Shown one piece after another: positions 4,398-6,297 of a DNA stretch of 6,297 nt (positions are counted from its first letter, which is position 1; each line of letters begins with the position of its first letter). Under the pieces are notes generated by a model. It was given only the letters and a program-made list of their open reading frames with translations. It ran no database searches and was not told where the DNA came from. Made by a program: the position numbers and the translations under genes. Source of the stretch: an uncultured Oscillospiraceae bacterium (GTDB taxonomy: Bacteria > Bacillota > Clostridia > Oscillospirales > Acutalibacteraceae). The stretch spans positions 1 to 6,297 of the forward strand of contig UQNI01000077.1 of the NCBI GenBank assembly GCA_900542375.1. Direction: 5' to 3'.

Positions 4398-5972
4398 TTA
4401 TTTGTCATAATGTGCATCAAAAATGCAGCGGCCTTCTTTAAAGGTATACAGCACTTGAATATCTTTGATTGCCATAGGGTCTGCTTTGCAGGGGTTTTCG
4501 CTCAATACCACCAAATCTGCCAGCTTGCCTTCTTTGATGGTTCCTTTTCTGTCTTCTTCAAAATACTGATAAGCAGCATACTTTGTTACAGCATAGATGG
4601 CTTCTTTCACAGGAATACATTCTTCTTTTCCCAGACATACTCCGTTTTTTGTCATACGATTGACTGCGCACCAAATGGTTTCCAACATATTGGGCACAAT
4701 CACAGGGGTATCTTGATGAAACGTAAATGGAATGTTCATTTCCATAGCAGAATGTGCGCAGGAAATATGTTTGGCACGTTCCATTCCAAAGTTTTCAATG
4801 TGTATATCACCCCAATAGTAGGTGTGAGCTACAAAAAAGCTGGGAATCATCGAAACAGACTTCACATCAGGCAATTGGTCCGGACGCAGCAATTGTGCAT
4901 GAATCATCACAGGACGGACGTTTTGTTGTTTTCCCTTCAAACAATCCAGCAGTTGTTGTGCAGCAGCATCTCCGTTGCAATGAGTAATAAATTGTGTTTT
5001 CTCTTCTAATGCGCGGTCAACCATACTTTGTACCTGCTCGTCAGAGTATCGAGCATAACCGCAGTAATCTTTGCTGTTTGCGTATGGCTTGCTCATCCAC
5101 GCGGTTCTTCCTTGGGGAGAACCGTCTAAAAACAACTTATATCCGCCAAGCCTCAGCCGATTGTGGTAGCTGCGATATTGAAGATTTTGTTTTATCAAAT
5201 CTGCATGATGTTCCAAATCAACATATCCTACAATATCTAATATCAGGGCGTTTTCTTCTGCCATGCTGTGCAGCAGGTTCCATTCTCCGTCCTTTACAAA
5301 GCCGTCTTGTGCGGTTGTAATTCCGTAGGACGCATAAATTTTTTGTGCTTTTTCAAACTGTTTTGCAATTTTATGAATGTCAGGGTGTGTAATTTGGTTG
5401 CCTGCTTTGATAAATGCGCTTTCTTCCGCATATCCGGTTAGGTTTCCGTTTTCATCTCTCCCGTATTTTCCGCCCGCCGGATCAGGGGTGTTTTTATCCA
5501 AATGCATTTGTTCCATTGCTTTTGTATTCATGACACCCATATGTCCCGATTTATGAGCAATCAGCAACGGGTGTCCCTGACAAACCGCATCCAATTCTTT
5601 TGCCGTTGGATGACGATGCTCTTTGAGAAAATTATGGTCATAACCAAAGCCAAAAATCATTTCTCCCGGCTCTATCTTGTTTTCATCAATATATTGTTCT
5701 ATTTGCTGACCGATTTCTCCAATGCTGGTAATATGGTTCAAATCCAACAATCCAAGTGTATTGGAAAACTGGGTGATATGAGAATGCGGGTCGATAAAAG
5801 ACGGCATTAAGCAATGCCCATGCAGATTGATTTCATCGCAGTTGGGTGTCGTTTTTTCTTTTGCTGCTTGCAAACTGCCGCAGTACACAATGATTCCGTC
5901 CTCAACCAGTATTGCTTCCGGTTGGGAATCCTCCAAGGTTAAAATGTCACCGTTATAAAATAGCTGCTGCAT
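4398..5972 (-). CDS. Metal-dependent amidohydrolase, YtcJ-like (amidohydrolase family 3)
   Basis: This 524-residue enzyme is predicted to hydrolyse a C-N bond in a small amide or related substrate; the substrate is unknown. The N-terminal beta domain (about 1-55) leads into MPSFIDPHSHI (56-66), whose His63 and His65 are the first metal ligands. Family features follow: HKSGHMGVMNT (140-150), PAGGKYGRDENGNLTGYAEE (165-184), GGYKLFLDGSPQGRTAWMS (276-294) with Lys279 as the possible bridging lysine, FITHCNGD (328-335, His331), VMIHAQL (355-361, His358) and FTFHQDTP (416-423, Asp421). The C-terminal IKEGKLADLVVLSENP (479-494) returns to the beta domain. Length is normal and there is no signal peptide, so it should be cytoplasmic. 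The start is ATG 5972, preceded on its strand by GAGAAGGA; an in-frame ATG at 6014 lacks this. It stands alone, convergent with the zinc-ribbon gene and divergent from the GrpB-family gene. Confidence 0.92.
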   Translation of the reverse strand: MQQLFYNGDILTLEDSQPEAILVEDGIIVYCGSLQAAKEKTTPNCDEINLHGHCLMPSFIDPHSHITQFSNTLGLLDLNHITSIGEIGQQIEQYIDENKIEPGEMIFGFGYDHNFLKEHRHPTAKELDAVCQGHPLLIAHKSGHMGVMNTKAMEQMHLDKNTPDPAGGKYGRDENGNLTGYAEESAFIKAGNQITHPDIHKIAKQFEKAQKIYASYGITTAQDGFVKDGEWNLLHSMAEENALILDIVGYVDLEHHADLIKQNLQYRSYHNRLRLGGYKLFLDGSPQGRTAWMSKPYANSKDYCGYARYSDEQVQSMVDRALEEKTQFITHCNGDAAAQQLLDCLKGKQQNVRPVMIHAQLLRPDQLPDVKSVSMIPSFFVAHTYYWGDIHIENFGMERAKHISCAHSAMEMNIPFTFHQDTPVIVPNMLETIWCAVNRMTKNGVCLGKEECIPVKEAIYAVTKYAAYQYFEEDRKGTIKEGKLADLVVLSENPCKADPMAIKDIQVLYTFKEGRCIFDAHYDK

Positions 5973-6003
5973 AAATATCCTTCTCTCGTAATCGTTTGTG
6001 TTT

Positions 6004-6009
6004 AGTATA
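6004..6009 (-). promoter_or_regulatory. Possible -10 element for the amidohydrolase gene
   Basis: On the - strand TATACT stands about 31 bases before the start codon at 5972, a suitable distance for a -10 with its leader. At 17-18 bases further upstream only AT-rich sequence (ATAATT) is present, so the -35 is poor. The assignment is weak. Confidence 0.35.
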
Positions 6010-6134
6010 AGCATGAATTATGAAAAAATTATGGCTCATTTATAGAAGGAATGAAAATGTTTGGAACAAAATTTTATACGAATGTATTGATATTGAGCAT
6101 ACGTTTCTATTTTTAAACATCAAAAGACTTTGCC

Positions 6135-6163
6135 TTGCATAACCGAAGCGATGATGTTATAAT
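6135..6163 (+). promoter_or_regulatory. Sigma-A type promoter of the GrpB-family gene
   Basis: TTGCAT (6135-6140), a 17-base spacer and a perfect TATAAT (6158-6163) precede the start codon at 6197. The ribosome site AAGGAGGAGG (6183-6192) lies between. The expected start is near 6170, giving a short leader. The intergenic stretch 5973-6134 otherwise shows only AT-rich DNA and one very short frame. Confidence 0.75.
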
Positions 6164-6196
6164 TTTTCGTAAGAAAATCAATAAGGAGGAGGCTGT

Positions 6197-6297
6197 ATGT
6201 TAGGGTTAAAAAAAGGAACCATATCTTTTATTGAACGGAATGAAGAATGGGATACCATTGCTCAAAGAGAAATAGAGCATTTAAAAGTTTTATTTGG
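6197..6297 (+). CDS. GrpB family protein, N-terminal part (3' end outside window)
   Basis: Only the first 33 complete codons are visible. The pattern LGLKKGTISFIERNEEW followed by an acidic/basic helix (AQREIEHLKVLFG) resembles the start of GrpB (UPF0157) proteins. Those have a short basic strand, then N-x-x-W, then a helix of the form EEKELLKEILG. The family has a nucleotidyltransferase-like fold of unclear role. ATG 6197 is well supported by the near-perfect ribosome site AAGGAGGAGG four bases before it and by its own promoter. With so little sequence the family call is moderate. Confidence 0.65.
   Translation, partial: MLGLKKGTISFIERNEEWDTIAQREIEHLKVLF

Noticed and set aside
4410..5009. 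199-codon frame on the + strand inside the amidohydrolase gene
   Set aside because: The protein is Cys/Phe/His-rich with no family pattern, and it is antisense to a gene with clear catalytic motifs.
1..6297. CRISPR array, insertion sequence, or attachment-site repeats
   Set aside because: I saw no regularly spaced direct repeats, no transposase or integrase motifs, and no long matching direct repeats at any plausible junction.

Overview
The window looks like chromosomal DNA of a low-GC, probably spore-forming gut Firmicute (class Clostridia). The evidence is Gram-positive style ribosome binding sites (AAGGAGGAGG, GGAAGGG, AGAGGTG), near-consensus sigma-A promoters with 17-base spacers, a Bacillus/Clostridium-type LexA box, a SigH-like sigma factor and the protein families present. 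I cannot name a species.

Region 1 (1 to about 1791) reads like the accessory part of an integrative conjugative element or similar mobile element. It holds the 3' end of a single-stranded DNA-binding protein gene, a terminator-like hairpin, a 53-residue acidic protein of unknown function, a YodL-domain protein, and a PP-loop PAPS-reductase-family protein with many cysteines. All are on the + strand and end at a clear intrinsic terminator (1759-1791). No integrase, relaxase or attachment site is visible, so the mobile-element label rests on gene content.

Region 2 (about 1800 to 4396) is visibly more AT-rich. A Y-family DNA polymerase (DinB/Pol IV type) sits behind a TTGACA-N17-TAAAAT promoter with a LexA (SOS) box at the expected transcription start, so it should be DNA-damage inducible. 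Two tandem sigma-A type promoters then lead to a SigH-like sigma factor. A degenerate tRNA-like segment overlaps the end of that gene, followed by a small double zinc-ribbon protein. A perfect 36-base palindrome ends this unit and probably also the converging gene.

Region 3 (4398 to 6297) holds a YtcJ-like metal-dependent amidohydrolase on the - strand. Divergent from it is the start of a GrpB-family gene behind its own promoter, cut by the window end.

The genes fall into separate units: mobile-element cargo, an SOS repair gene, a regulatory unit (sigma factor plus zinc ribbon), and metabolic or uncharacterised genes. I did not find a clearly new multi-gene system. The best candidates for a second look are the tRNA-like segment at 3942-4007, the YodL/PAPS-reductase cargo pair with its structured leader, and the SOS control of the polymerase.
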